DNA of 8,913 bases from positions 1-8,913 of the forward strand of contig SBHH01000190.1 in assembly GCA_006226265.1 (NCBI GenBank), read 5' to 3'. A program made the translations under genes and the position numbers. Shown in pieces: positions 1-6,408 of this stretch. The DNA is from Alphaproteobacteria bacterium (GTDB lineage Bacteria; Pseudomonadota; Alphaproteobacteria; Sneathiellales; Sneathiellaceae). How positions within the stretch are numbered: position 1 is the first letter of the stretch; every line of letters starts with the position of its first letter. A model generated the notes under the pieces. It did no database searches. It was given only the letters and a program-made list of their open reading frames with translations, and was not told the DNA's origin.

Positions 1-161
1 GCAGCATCTGTGATTTCAGAGCCGAATCCAACAAAATCCCAAAAAGCCCGCAAAATAATGGGGCAAATCTGGCCGTGGCAATATTTATAGGAACTTCCCG
101 TGACGGTTTGATGACAGCGGAAATCAATTACCGGCGGGGCAATCTGTGCTAGGATCGGGCC
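1..161. other. Non-coding host flank upstream of the LysE-type gene
   Basis: This stretch is less GC-rich than the rest and has no convincing reading frame. A ribosome binding site AGGA at 151-154 precedes the ATG at 162 by 7 bases. On the minus strand a weak promoter-like pair is visible: TTGCCA at 81-76, then CATTAT about 16 bases further on (60-55). It would fire leftwards, towards a possible divergent gene whose ATG could be at 7-5. LysE-type exporters often sit opposite their regulators, but too little of that side is present to say so. A short palindrome GGAACTTCC lies near 91-99; I assign it no function. Confidence 0.4.
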
Positions 162-320
162 ATGGAAAACCTGCTCTCCCTCGCCGCCGTCACGCTCGCG
201 CTTGTTGCCATTCCCGGGCCGAATGTCGCGCTCACTGTCGCTCATTCCATTCGCCATGGCCGGGCCCGCAGTCTTGCGACTGTCGCCGGGATCGGTCTTG
301 CGCTCAGCAATACAAAATAG
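162..320 (+). pseudogene. LysE/RhtB-family amino-acid exporter, N-terminal fragment cut by element insertion
   Basis: The reading frame gives 52 residues, starting MENLLSLAAVTLALVAIPGP. The hydrophobic first helix, the IPGPN motif at about residues 17-21 and the following HGRARSLATVAG segment are the standard start of LysE/RhtB/threonine-efflux transporters, inner-membrane proteins of about 200 residues with six helices. Family resemblance runs to about residue 46-48 (GIGLAL) and the frame then ends at TAG 318-320, so three quarters of the protein is missing. The start has an AGGA site 7 bases upstream. The only plus-strand gene in the window, it faces the incoming phage operon, so it is best read as a host gene split by the insertion. 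The rest should lie on the far side of the element. The fragment is almost certainly non-functional. Confidence 0.72.
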
Positions 321-331
321 CGTCTGAACGC
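296..331. other. Probable host-element junction (element end)
   Basis: LysE-family similarity is lost at about 296-308, and the phage operon's terminator begins at 332, so the element boundary must lie between. A TG dinucleotide at 299-300 could be the outer end of a Mu-type element (these begin 5'-TG). The next bases contain two loosely similar AT-containing stretches, beginning GCGCTCAGCAATACAAAA (300-317) and GCGTCTGAACGCAAAAAA (320-337), which might be transposase-binding repeats. A site-specific attachment core in the same interval is equally possible. The exact base cannot be fixed without the other end. Confidence 0.45.
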
Positions 332-363
332 AAAAAAGCGGCGGCGAGGTTTTCCCCGCCGCC
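332..363 (-). terminator. Rho-independent terminator of the phage late operon
   Basis: Read on the minus strand, 363-340 forms a hairpin of ten consecutive pairs: arm GGCGGCGGGG, loop AAAA, arm CCTCGCCGCC, with one G-U wobble. After two more bases comes a run of six T (337-332). It lies 24 bases beyond the stop of the last minus-strand gene (388-390). On the plus strand the wobble becomes an A-C mismatch and there is only a short T run (365-367), so the minus orientation is favoured. Its place at the extreme end of the element fits the end of a late transcript and would shield the host flank from phage transcription. Confidence 0.88.
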
Positions 364-387
364 CTTTCTGTCTCCCCCTTGCCGGCG

Positions 388-705
388 TCAAATGCCGGAG
401 AGTTCTCTTTCCTCATCGAGGAAACCGCGATGCCCGCGATAGCGCTCGCTGAAGTCAAGCGCCCGGCGCCTTCCTTCCTCCTCCATCGTGAAGGCGTCCT
501 CCCCGGCGGGCGGGCCGTCATGCGGACGCGTCGCGCCGTCACGCCAGATACAGCCCTGCAGGACCTCATGGACCGGGAAATTGTCATTGGCCCCGTCCTC
601 CTCCTCATCGGCCAGGAAGAGATAGGCCTCCTCGGCGCTCCCCCCTCCTGCAATTTCCTGTTCCAGGATGTCCCAATCCCCTGTTTTTCCCGTGACAACT
701 GACAT
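388..705 (-). CDS. Small acidic protein of unknown function, last gene of the operon
   Basis: This 105-residue protein is not recognised. It starts MSVVTGKTGDWDILEQEIAG. The ATG at 705 is chosen because GAGAGG lies 7 bases upstream, inside the end of the lipase gene; the frame stays open upstream to 786 but the other ATGs there lack a binding site and overlap the lipase. It is strongly acidic: I count 26 Asp/Glu against 10 Lys/Arg, with an acidic cluster ADEEEDGAND at about residues 32-41. There is no signal peptide or membrane segment. It begins 4 bases after the lipase stop, so the two are probably translated together. A partner, inhibitor or chaperone of the lipase, or an unrelated cargo protein, are both guesses. 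Confidence 0.7.
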   Translation of the reverse strand: MSVVTGKTGDWDILEQEIAGGGSAEEAYLFLADEEEDGANDNFPVHEVLQGCIWRDGATRPHDGPPAGEDAFTMEEEGRRRALDFSERYRGHRGFLDEERELSGI

Positions 706-720
706 GATGCTACCTCTCGT
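706..720 (-). promoter_or_regulatory. Ribosome binding site deciding the start of the acidic protein
   Basis: GAGAGG (718-713, minus strand) sits 7 bases before ATG 705-703. The in-frame ATG at 732 has no comparable sequence upstream, so the shorter 105-residue form is preferred. Confidence 0.65.
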
Positions 721-1387
721 CTGATTGGACATATGCGGTTTTTCGCAGTCCGGCGCGATGCTGCCTGACGCCGGACAGATAGGCATTCATTGAATGCCCG
801 AAGGCCGGCAGGCGCACCGGCCGTCCGATATGGACATAGCGATCCTGGAATTCCGGATCGCTGCCCGAAACCGTGCCGCGAAACGGCAACCGGGCGAGGA
901 AATCACACCGGTTGATATAGCGGACGACCCGGATGCCGGGGCCGAACCCGTCTGCGAAATCACGGTTGCCGACACGCGGGCAGGCAAAGGCGAAAACCCG
1001 CCGCGCATCGAGGAGCGGCGCGGCCAGAACCGCCATCGCCGCCCCCATCGAATGCCCGGCAAGCACCAGATCTCCCTCTCCCTTGACCGCGCGCTGAACG
1101 GCGGAGATGAGCTGCCAGAGAGCCTGGTGATAGCCCTCATGAACCAGCCCGTCCCCCGCCCAGGGCACGAGATCGGTGGACAGGTTGGCGCGGTAGGACC
1201 GGCTTTCCCGTCCGAACAGGGTCGTGCCGCGAAAGGCGACCACCCGTTCGCCATCACGCCGCCCGATCCAGGCGAGATGCCCGCGGTTCTCGATCCTCTG
1301 GAAATCGAAGCCGAGCCGCCGCGCCCAGCCCTCCCCCGCCGGATCATAGGCGATCTTTGCCGCGACCGCCGCCTCGAACGGCGTCAT
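710..1387 (-). CDS. Class 3 (fungal-type) lipase, alpha/beta-hydrolase
   Basis: A 225-residue enzyme expected to hydrolyse ester bonds of lipids. Visible motifs: VVAFRGTT at 49-56 (oxyanion-hole strand), VHEGYHQAL at 82-90, the nucleophile elbow GHSMG at 111-115 with Ser113, FAFACPRVGN at 132-141, the acid motif NRCDFLARLP at 159-168 with Asp162, and GHS with His198. The Ser-Asp-His triad is therefore complete in the usual class 3 order, and the length fits a single-domain enzyme. No signal peptide is seen, so it would stay cytoplasmic unless let out by a holin or cell lysis. Its ATG overlaps the stop of the preceding small membrane protein (ATGA), showing translational coupling in a lysis-like cluster. 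It could be a lysis enzyme acting on membrane lipids, or a lysogenic-conversion gene. The family is confident; the role is inference. Confidence 0.9.
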   Translation of the reverse strand: MTPFEAAVAAKIAYDPAGEGWARRLGFDFQRIENRGHLAWIGRRDGERVVAFRGTTLFGRESRSYRANLSTDLVPWAGDGLVHEGYHQALWQLISAVQRAVKGEGDLVLAGHSMGAAMAVLAAPLLDARRVFAFACPRVGNRDFADGFGPGIRVVRYINRCDFLARLPFRGTVSGSDPEFQDRYVHIGRPVRLPAFGHSMNAYLSGVRQHRAGLRKTAYVQSDER

Positions 1388-1587
1388 CCGTCATCCGCAT
1401 TCCTGTTATGGCCGACATTGCCGGCGATCATATTAAGGATTTTCGAGATCTGGTTGACCAGTTCATTATCCCACTGGGTCGGCGTCAGCGCGGTGACGAC
1501 AGTGGCCAGCGTGACCATGGCCGTCAGCACCTCGAACGCCAGCATGACGGCGGACTGAATATTTCCCGCCCCTAAAAGTGCTCCCAA
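1384..1587 (-). CDS. Small single-span membrane protein, holin-like
   Basis: A 67-residue protein starting MGALLGAGNIQSAVMLAFEV. Residues about 11-35 form one hydrophobic helix; the polar tail (TPTQWDNELVNQISKILNMI) looks like an amphipathic helix. The start is TTG at 1587-1585, chosen because a perfect AGGAGG lies 5 bases upstream. Small proteins with one helix followed by a TALTPT-type turn and a helical tail are common beside lysis genes in alphaproteobacterial phages. With the preceding coiled-coil membrane protein it may form the holin system that permeabilises the inner membrane. No specific family could be confirmed. The last codon overlaps the lipase start by 4 bases. Confidence 0.75.
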   Translation of the reverse strand: MGALLGAGNIQSAVMLAFEVLTAMVTLATVVTALTPTQWDNELVNQISKILNMIAGNVGHNRNADDG

Positions 1588-1592
1588 TTTTT

Positions 1593-1598
1593 CCTCCT
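1593..1598 (-). promoter_or_regulatory. Consensus ribosome binding site for a TTG start
   Basis: AGGAGG on the minus strand, 5 bases before TTG 1587-1585. It is the best Shine-Dalgarno match seen in the window and justifies a TTG start for the holin-like gene; the strong site may offset the weak start codon. Confidence 0.8.
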
Positions 1599-1605
1599 GT
1601 TGCTG

Positions 1606-1824
1606 CTAAAGATTGAAAGGTTTGAAGGTTTGTCCGAGCCAGACGGCAAATGTAGTTAACGCCGCCGCAAGGCTCCCTGTGATGCCGATAACACGGAGCG
1701 CCCCGCGCCCCATGCTGACCTGCTGCGTCAGGCCTTTCACGTCATCGCGCAGCTCCACCATGTCGAGATGGAGATTCTCGATCCGCGCCCGCATGGCGCC
1801 GATTTCCCGTTCCAGTGCTTCCAT
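1606..1824 (-). CDS. Coiled-coil plus membrane-helix protein, holin-accessory (XhlA-like) type
   Basis: A 72-residue protein starting MEALEREIGAMRARIENLHL. Residues 2-35 show a heptad-like pattern rich in Glu, Arg and Leu (coiled coil), followed by a hydrophobic segment at about 42-64 and a short KPFNL tail. This architecture is typical of small phage proteins near lysis genes, resembling XhlA-type holin accessory proteins, which associate with the inner membrane. ATG 1824 is preceded by an AGGGGA-type site about 8 bases away. The gene begins 11 bases after the C1q-like protein and ends 18 bases before the next membrane protein. A tail-fibre chaperone or superinfection-exclusion role is possible. 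Assignment is by architecture only. Confidence 0.78.
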   Translation of the reverse strand: MEALEREIGAMRARIENLHLDMVELRDDVKGLTQQVSMGRGALRVIGITGSLAAALTTFAVWLGQTFKPFNL

Positions 1825-1835
1825 GACTTATCCCC

Positions 1836-2657
1836 TTATTCGACCACCTGGATACTGAACCAGCAGGACACATTGCTGTCCACGGTTCGGCTGCCGCCGC
1901 TGTTCTGCCAGACACCGATTTCGAAATAGTCGCCCTCCGTCACGCCAAGGACCGGCGAGAGGAGCGTCTGGAAGGTGGGTGTCGTCTGCGCCGCCATCGA
2001 CTGGACGGGCCGGCCGTCGAAGCTGGCCGCACCGTTCTTGTTCACGTAGCACTGACGGATGCCGCTTGAGTTGCTGCCCCAGCGGATTTGCGCGGTGAGG
2101 ACGGCTTTCGTGATACCGGCGGGCACCGTCAGGCGGCTCGGGTTGGTGACGCTTTCATGAAAGCCGTTCGTATCGTAGCTCTCGCTGTCCCAGTCAAGGA
2201 TGGTGTCGGTGGAGGTCGGGATCGTCTGATCGGCGGAAAGCAGCACCAGTGCACCGGAATGGGCGGCGCTCCCGCTTCCCCCTTCGGCAAGGCTGTCGGT
2301 AAGCGAATAGATATCCGTCCCGTCGCAATAGAAGAGCCGGGTTTCCCCGTCCGGCACCTGACCGGAGGCGCCGCTCGCCGTCTTCACGGTTGCGATCTCC
2401 CCGCTTCCGTTACTCACCATGAAGGGGCGCTTGATCGCGGGCACGATAAAATCGAAGGCGGCGGGCGGCGTGCCGCCGATGACATGGTGCCAGGCCTCCC
2501 TGAATTCGGCATCGGAGAGCGTGATATCGCCCGATCCCGGATCGTGATCGGTAATATCCTCGCAGAGCGCCGCCTCCAGCTTCGCATCCGCATCGTTCGA
2601 GGTGACATAGGCGAGCGCCTGGGATTCGGCGATCTGCGGTAAATCCAGTTGTGACAT
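1836..2657 (-). CDS. Receptor-binding-type tail protein with DUF2793-like start and C1q-like end
   Basis: A 273-residue protein in three parts. Residues 4-33 (LPQIAESQALAYVTSNDADA onward) resemble the opening of DUF2793-type phage proteins. Residues about 65-120, with FIVPAIKRPFMVSN and LFYCDGTDIYSL, match a beta-rich module common in alphaproteobacterial tail fibres. Residues about 140-273, with LDWDSESYDTNGFH, LTVPAGITKAVLTAQIRW and GDYFEIGVWQNSGG, have the look of a C1q/TNF-like jelly-roll, a fold that usually trimerises and binds ligands. It most likely sits at the tail tip and contacts the host surface. ATG 2657 overlaps the preceding TGA by one base (TGATG), with GGAG about 8 bases upstream. 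Host range would depend on it; the receptor is unknown. Confidence 0.82.
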   Translation of the reverse strand: MSQLDLPQIAESQALAYVTSNDADAKLEAALCEDITDHDPGSGDITLSDAEFREAWHHVIGGTPPAAFDFIVPAIKRPFMVSNGSGEIATVKTASGASGQVPDGETRLFYCDGTDIYSLTDSLAEGGSGSAAHSGALVLLSADQTIPTSTDTILDWDSESYDTNGFHESVTNPSRLTVPAGITKAVLTAQIRWGSNSSGIRQCYVNKNGAASFDGRPVQSMAAQTTPTFQTLLSPVLGVTEGDYFEIGVWQNSGGSRTVDSNVSCWFSIQVVE

Positions 2658-5600
2658 CAGACAATCTCCGTTGCCGGGACGCCCCGGCCGATGGTTTCGG
2701 ACAGTTGGTAAAGGGTGAGGGTGAGTTCCGGCACGGCCGTCTCGCTCGCGCCGAAATCCGCATTGAACCCGGCAAGGGAATAGGTGTAGGCCGCCTCGCC
2801 GCTCACATATTTCGAGACGCTGGCGCCGCCGTAAGTGAAGACAAGCTCGTATCGCTCGCTCGCCTCGGATAAGGGCGGGACGGAGGAAAGGCTGCCGCCG
2901 CCGATCCGGGTCCGGCGCACCCAGGAAAGCGCGAGATCGCCGCCGGTACGGTCCGCCTCGATATGGACGGGCGCATAAGGCTGCAAATCCCGGCCGGTCA
3001 GCTTTTTGACGACGACCGGCGCTTCCTCGATCAGGCGGCCAGCACCCACGGCCTTGAACCTTCGCGGAAGGTTGAGTTCCGCGAGATCCGCAAATGCGCC
3101 GCCGATCCCGCCTTCACGAAGAAGAAGCGCCCGCTCCCCCGTCTTGTGAGTGGAAACCGCATCCTCCGTCCCCCGGCGGCCCCGAAGGAACGTCGAGAGA
3201 CGATAACTGCCATCCGCATTCAAGGTGACATCCGCGAAATTCACAATCTCGTTGCCGATCAGGAGCGCGTTGTCCCCATTCAGGAGCATCGCTTCCGATA
3301 TGCTTTCAAGCTCGCCTCCCCCGCTCACCATGCGGATATCAACGAAGGAAGTCCGGTCCGTCGTGAAGGGGCTCAACGTCGCAGAAAGCGCGTTTAAGGT
3401 CACGCCCCAGACGGCCTCCCCCGTGACGGTGCCTTCAAGGGAATAGCTTTCCTCATCAAAGGCGGAATAGAGCGCCCCGCCGCTCCAGCCGGATTGATAG
3501 CCGTCCATCGCGAAATAGAAGCGGCTGCCGCTTGCCGCCGTCGCATCCCGGTCACGGAGGAGCGGCAAATCGGGGAGGAACAATTCGGCAAGGCTGCCGC
3601 GCCGGATAAGGACCTGCTGATAGCCGCTGCCGGTCTCGCCGCTCAATTCATCGGTCCCTGCAAAGGGTGCGAGGGTGACGGCCTCGGCCTCCAGCGTCAT
3701 ATCCGCGCCGAAATGCGACTGCATCAGGCGGACGGGCGCGGACCGCCCGCCCAGCGTCACCGTCACCACATCGGCGGGATCGAGAGCGAGATATTTAATC
3801 GGCAAAGCCGCCCCCAGAATCTGCCGCTCCGCCCAGGCGTCATAAAGGCTCCGGGCGGCGGCGCTCCGCGCCTGATCGGCAAAAAGCGCCATCGGCAGTT
3901 CCCGCGCGAGGCGATTCCGCCCGAACATGGTCGAGACCGGCTTGAAGGCGCGTTTCTCCGACTGGGTGCCCGCCTGATAGCCCGCATCCGCCGCAAGGTA
4001 GGAAAGGGAAATCCGCTCCGGCAGCTCGCTTTCCTGCAGGCGGCGGAGATCAGGAGGGCTCAGCATGTCGCCATCCGCGATCACAATGCCGGAGGCAGAT
4101 TGATTGCGCGGAATAAAGTTGATTTTATCGTCGCTCTCGACCGCATCGAAAAAGCCGTAATGGCTGAGCGGGCTAAGCGCATCCGCGACCGACATGGGGC
4201 GGTTGACGACATAGCCCGGCACCTCGGCATCGAGCGCCGAGACATCGATATCGCTCGGCATAAGCCCCGCCCGGGCGGAAAGATCGGCGACAATTTCTGC
4301 CAGATCGGCACTTTCCCCGCCCCGGCGACGAAGATAAAGGCGCTTCAACCCGATGGTTTCGTTAAAGGCGAGCAGGCTGTCACTCGCGGCATCGTAAATG
4401 CCGTTCACGCTGGTCGAGACGCCCGCAAAGTCATAAAGATCGACCCGCTCCGTCTCCTCCAGCGTCTCGGCGCTCAAATAAACCGCGTAGCGGCCCGCGC
4501 TGATGAAGACAAGCTCCGATCCGTTCGTCCTATTGACGAGGGAGAGCCGCCCGCTCAGATCCGCCACGTCGCGGCTTGCCGTAATGCTTAAACTGATTGT
4601 CGACCATTTGAACAGACGATAGTCGTTCTGGAAGACAAGCTCCCGGCTGGCCGGCAGATAGCCCACAAGATTGGTGATATTATTCGTCTCGCTGTCCGTC
4701 CCGCCAAGCGGGGTGAGATCGGCGGCGGGGACCGTGTAAATGCCGCTCGTAACGTGATAGTCGGTGCCCTCAAGCCCCGCCGCACCATAGAGGGAGACGG
4801 CGACGATCTCCAGATCGGAAAAAGCCGGTCCGGTTGCCCAGCCCGACATGGCGACCCAGGCAACCTCTGCCTCGTCCGTCACCGCGCCGGTGCAAACGCG
4901 TGAGGAGGTCGGAATAACCTCCTCCACCCCGAGATCGGAATTGAAGACAACAATCTGATAGCTCTGCTGCGATCCCGCGACCTGAAAGGCCGCGCCCGTC
5001 GCACCGGCCAAAATGTCGGTGGACCAGGTAACGGCGCCAACACCTGTCGGGAGATCCGCGGTGGCGGTGATTTGCAAGCTGTTGCCATCGACGCGGGACA
5101 TCTGCCGCCCCGCGAGAAGGCCTGACCCCGTCCCGATCCAGAAAGTACCGCTCCGATCGCGCGAAAAGCCCCGCGCGCCATCGGGAAGGCGCGGGAAATC
5201 CGTGCCAATAGTGGCGCTCGCCGTTTCCTCCAAAGTCTCAAGGTCGATCTTCCGCACCCTATCGACGCTGTCCACCACCTCATAACTCCAGGCGAGACCG
5301 CGCATCTCGTCATAGGCGAAGGAGGATGCATCAACGGAAGAAATCGGGCTCATTTCCAGCGGATAAGCATTGAGGCCCGTTTCGGTCACCAGTACCTCGA
5401 TATTCGGAAGGCGGTTGCCGTAGTTCGTGAGGGAGAGATCATCGAAGACAAGATAGCAAAGCCCGCGATAGGCGGGCACATTGCCCGCGCCCTCCTCCGC
5501 CTCCATGATGCTGTCGGGAAGCTGGTCTTCGTCTCCCTTATAGAAACGAAAACGGAGATCGTCGGCGATCACTGTCCCGGCGGCGGAGGCATCATAAATC

Positions 5601-5995
5601 ACCTCCCCGTCCGCCCAGATTTTCAGAAGCGCCGCCATCGGCCCTTCGCAAATCCCGACGGCGAAACTGGTGTAGTAGTGATAACCGGTTACGGAACTGC
5701 CGCCCGCCCCGCCCTTGCCGCCGCCCGTCGTGGCGGTCACGGCTTCGCTTCGAAGCGGCCCGGCCCAGATGATATTGCCCGCGAGGCGCATGGTGCCATA
5801 GACGCGGGGGATGGAGGCACCATAGCTCGCCCCGGTGATTTTGAGATCCGAGAGGCGCGGGCCCGTGCCATTCCCCCCGTCTTCCGGAAAAAGCACACGG
5901 CCCAGCGCCGTACCGACAAGCCAGCCCGCGCCCGCGCCAACGCCCGTGACCGCCCCGATCCCCGCGCCGACCATGCCCAATGCCAATGTTGCCAT
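2657..5995 (-). CDS. Central tail-tip protein, GTA gp15/lambda J-like (phage-tail_3 family)
   Basis: This 1112-residue protein forms the centre of the tail tip. Residues 1-35 are Gly/Ala-rich and hydrophobic, followed by GPRLSDLKITGASYGASIPR (45-64) and VYGTMRLAGNIIWAG (65-79), the hallmark start of GTA gp15-type proteins. Residues about 222-556 look like a beta-propeller, with blade-like turns (KIDLETLEET at 249-258, DRSGTFWIGT at 280-289, SAETLEETERVDLYD at 508-522). Residues about 560-790 fit the phage-tail_3 region. Residues 903-943, ending LSTFLRGRRGT, are the conserved C-terminal gp15 signature, and 1015-1080 look like a fibronectin-like strand domain. R. capsulatus gp15 is about 1300 residues and carries a glycosidase-like TIM barrel that I do not see here. 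The start overlaps the peptidase stop (TGATG) and has AAGGAG upstream. Confidence 0.92.
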   Translation of the reverse strand: MATLALGMVGAGIGAVTGVGAGAGWLVGTALGRVLFPEDGGNGTGPRLSDLKITGASYGASIPRVYGTMRLAGNIIWAGPLRSEAVTATTGGGKGGAGGSSVTGYHYYTSFAVGICEGPMAALLKIWADGEVIYDASAAGTVIADDLRFRFYKGDEDQLPDSIMEAEEGAGNVPAYRGLCYLVFDDLSLTNYGNRLPNIEVLVTETGLNAYPLEMSPISSVDASSFAYDEMRGLAWSYEVVDSVDRVRKIDLETLEETASATIGTDFPRLPDGARGFSRDRSGTFWIGTGSGLLAGRQMSRVDGNSLQITATADLPTGVGAVTWSTDILAGATGAAFQVAGSQQSYQIVVFNSDLGVEEVIPTSSRVCTGAVTDEAEVAWVAMSGWATGPAFSDLEIVAVSLYGAAGLEGTDYHVTSGIYTVPAADLTPLGGTDSETNNITNLVGYLPASRELVFQNDYRLFKWSTISLSITASRDVADLSGRLSLVNRTNGSELVFISAGRYAVYLSAETLEETERVDLYDFAGVSTSVNGIYDAASDSLLAFNETIGLKRLYLRRRGGESADLAEIVADLSARAGLMPSDIDVSALDAEVPGYVVNRPMSVADALSPLSHYGFFDAVESDDKINFIPRNQSASGIVIADGDMLSPPDLRRLQESELPERISLSYLAADAGYQAGTQSEKRAFKPVSTMFGRNRLARELPMALFADQARSAAARSLYDAWAERQILGAALPIKYLALDPADVVTVTLGGRSAPVRLMQSHFGADMTLEAEAVTLAPFAGTDELSGETGSGYQQVLIRRGSLAELFLPDLPLLRDRDATAASGSRFYFAMDGYQSGWSGGALYSAFDEESYSLEGTVTGEAVWGVTLNALSATLSPFTTDRTSFVDIRMVSGGGELESISEAMLLNGDNALLIGNEIVNFADVTLNADGSYRLSTFLRGRRGTEDAVSTHKTGERALLLREGGIGGAFADLAELNLPRRFKAVGAGRLIEEAPVVVKKLTGRDLQPYAPVHIEADRTGGDLALSWVRRTRIGGGSLSSVPPLSEASERYELVFTYGGASVSKYVSGEAAYTYSLAGFNADFGASETAVPELTLTLYQLSETIGRGVPATEIV

Positions 5996-6408
5996 CAGTC
6001 CTGCTCCTTCAGTGAAAAGACGGCAACCGGCGCGCCATAAACCGCAAGTGGCTCCTCCACCACCTGCCGCCTCCGCGCATGAGCATGGATCACCGTTTCC
6101 GTGGTATCTTCACGCGCGAGAAAGCCGACATGAACGGGAAATCCACACTCTTTAAAAAGACCGATATCGCCATTTTTCCAGTTGGTTATGGCGCTCAATT
6201 GAAGTTCTCTGGAAAGAATATCGAAAAGCCGCCGCCCGTCCTGCCGACGGCGATATCCGGTCTCGTCCTTGACGGAAAGCCCAAGCTCCCGCGCGATCAT
6301 GACCAGGAGGCCCACGCAATCGACGCCCGACGCACTCCGACCCTGATGCCGCCAGGGCGTGCCGATCCAGCGCCGCGCGGCTGCGATGATGTTCGCGCCG
6401 TCAGTCAC
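5995..6408 (-). CDS. NlpC/P60 family tail-tip peptidase
   Basis: A 137-residue cysteine peptidase expected to cut peptide cross-links in peptidoglycan, letting the tail tip pass the cell wall during DNA delivery. After ARRWIGTPWRHQGRSASGVD (11-30) comes the catalytic Cys31 in DCVGL; His93 in VHVGFL is the second catalytic residue, and His108 or His110 may be the third polar residue. Length and motifs match GTA gp14/lambda K-type tail peptidases. The start is GTG 6408-6406, placed by GGAGG 5 bases upstream and by fit to the family; the frame is open further upstream, but that part overlaps the hub gene. It overlaps the hub stop by 8 bases and its own TGA overlaps the next ATG. It is a tail component rather than the lysis enzyme. 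Confidence 0.92.
   Translation of the reverse strand: MTDGANIIAAARRWIGTPWRHQGRSASGVDCVGLLVMIARELGLSVKDETGYRRRQDGRRLFDILSRELQLSAITNWKNGDIGLFKECGFPVHVGFLAREDTTETVIHAHARRRQVVEEPLAVYGAPVAVFSLKEQD

Noticed and set aside
128..155. Promoter-like pair TTACCG / TAGGAT before the LysE fragment
   Set aside because: The -10-like part overlaps the ribosome binding site and sits only six bases before the ATG, and the -35 match is poor.
146..442. Plus-strand frame crossing the host-element junction
   Set aside because: It runs out of frame through the LysE fragment and the terminator, with an Arg/Cys-rich product; the LysE frame at 162 explains this stretch better.
794..1558. Plus-strand open frame (254 codons) opposite the lipase and holin-like genes
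   Set aside because: The minus strand here encodes a lipase with a full catalytic triad; the plus frame shows only biased composition.
3494..4591. Long plus-strand open frame (365 codons) opposite the central tail protein
   Set aside because: It is antisense to a gene with clear family motifs, its product is Arg/Gly/Pro-rich with no domain signature, and no binding site supports it. It is a GC-rich shadow frame.
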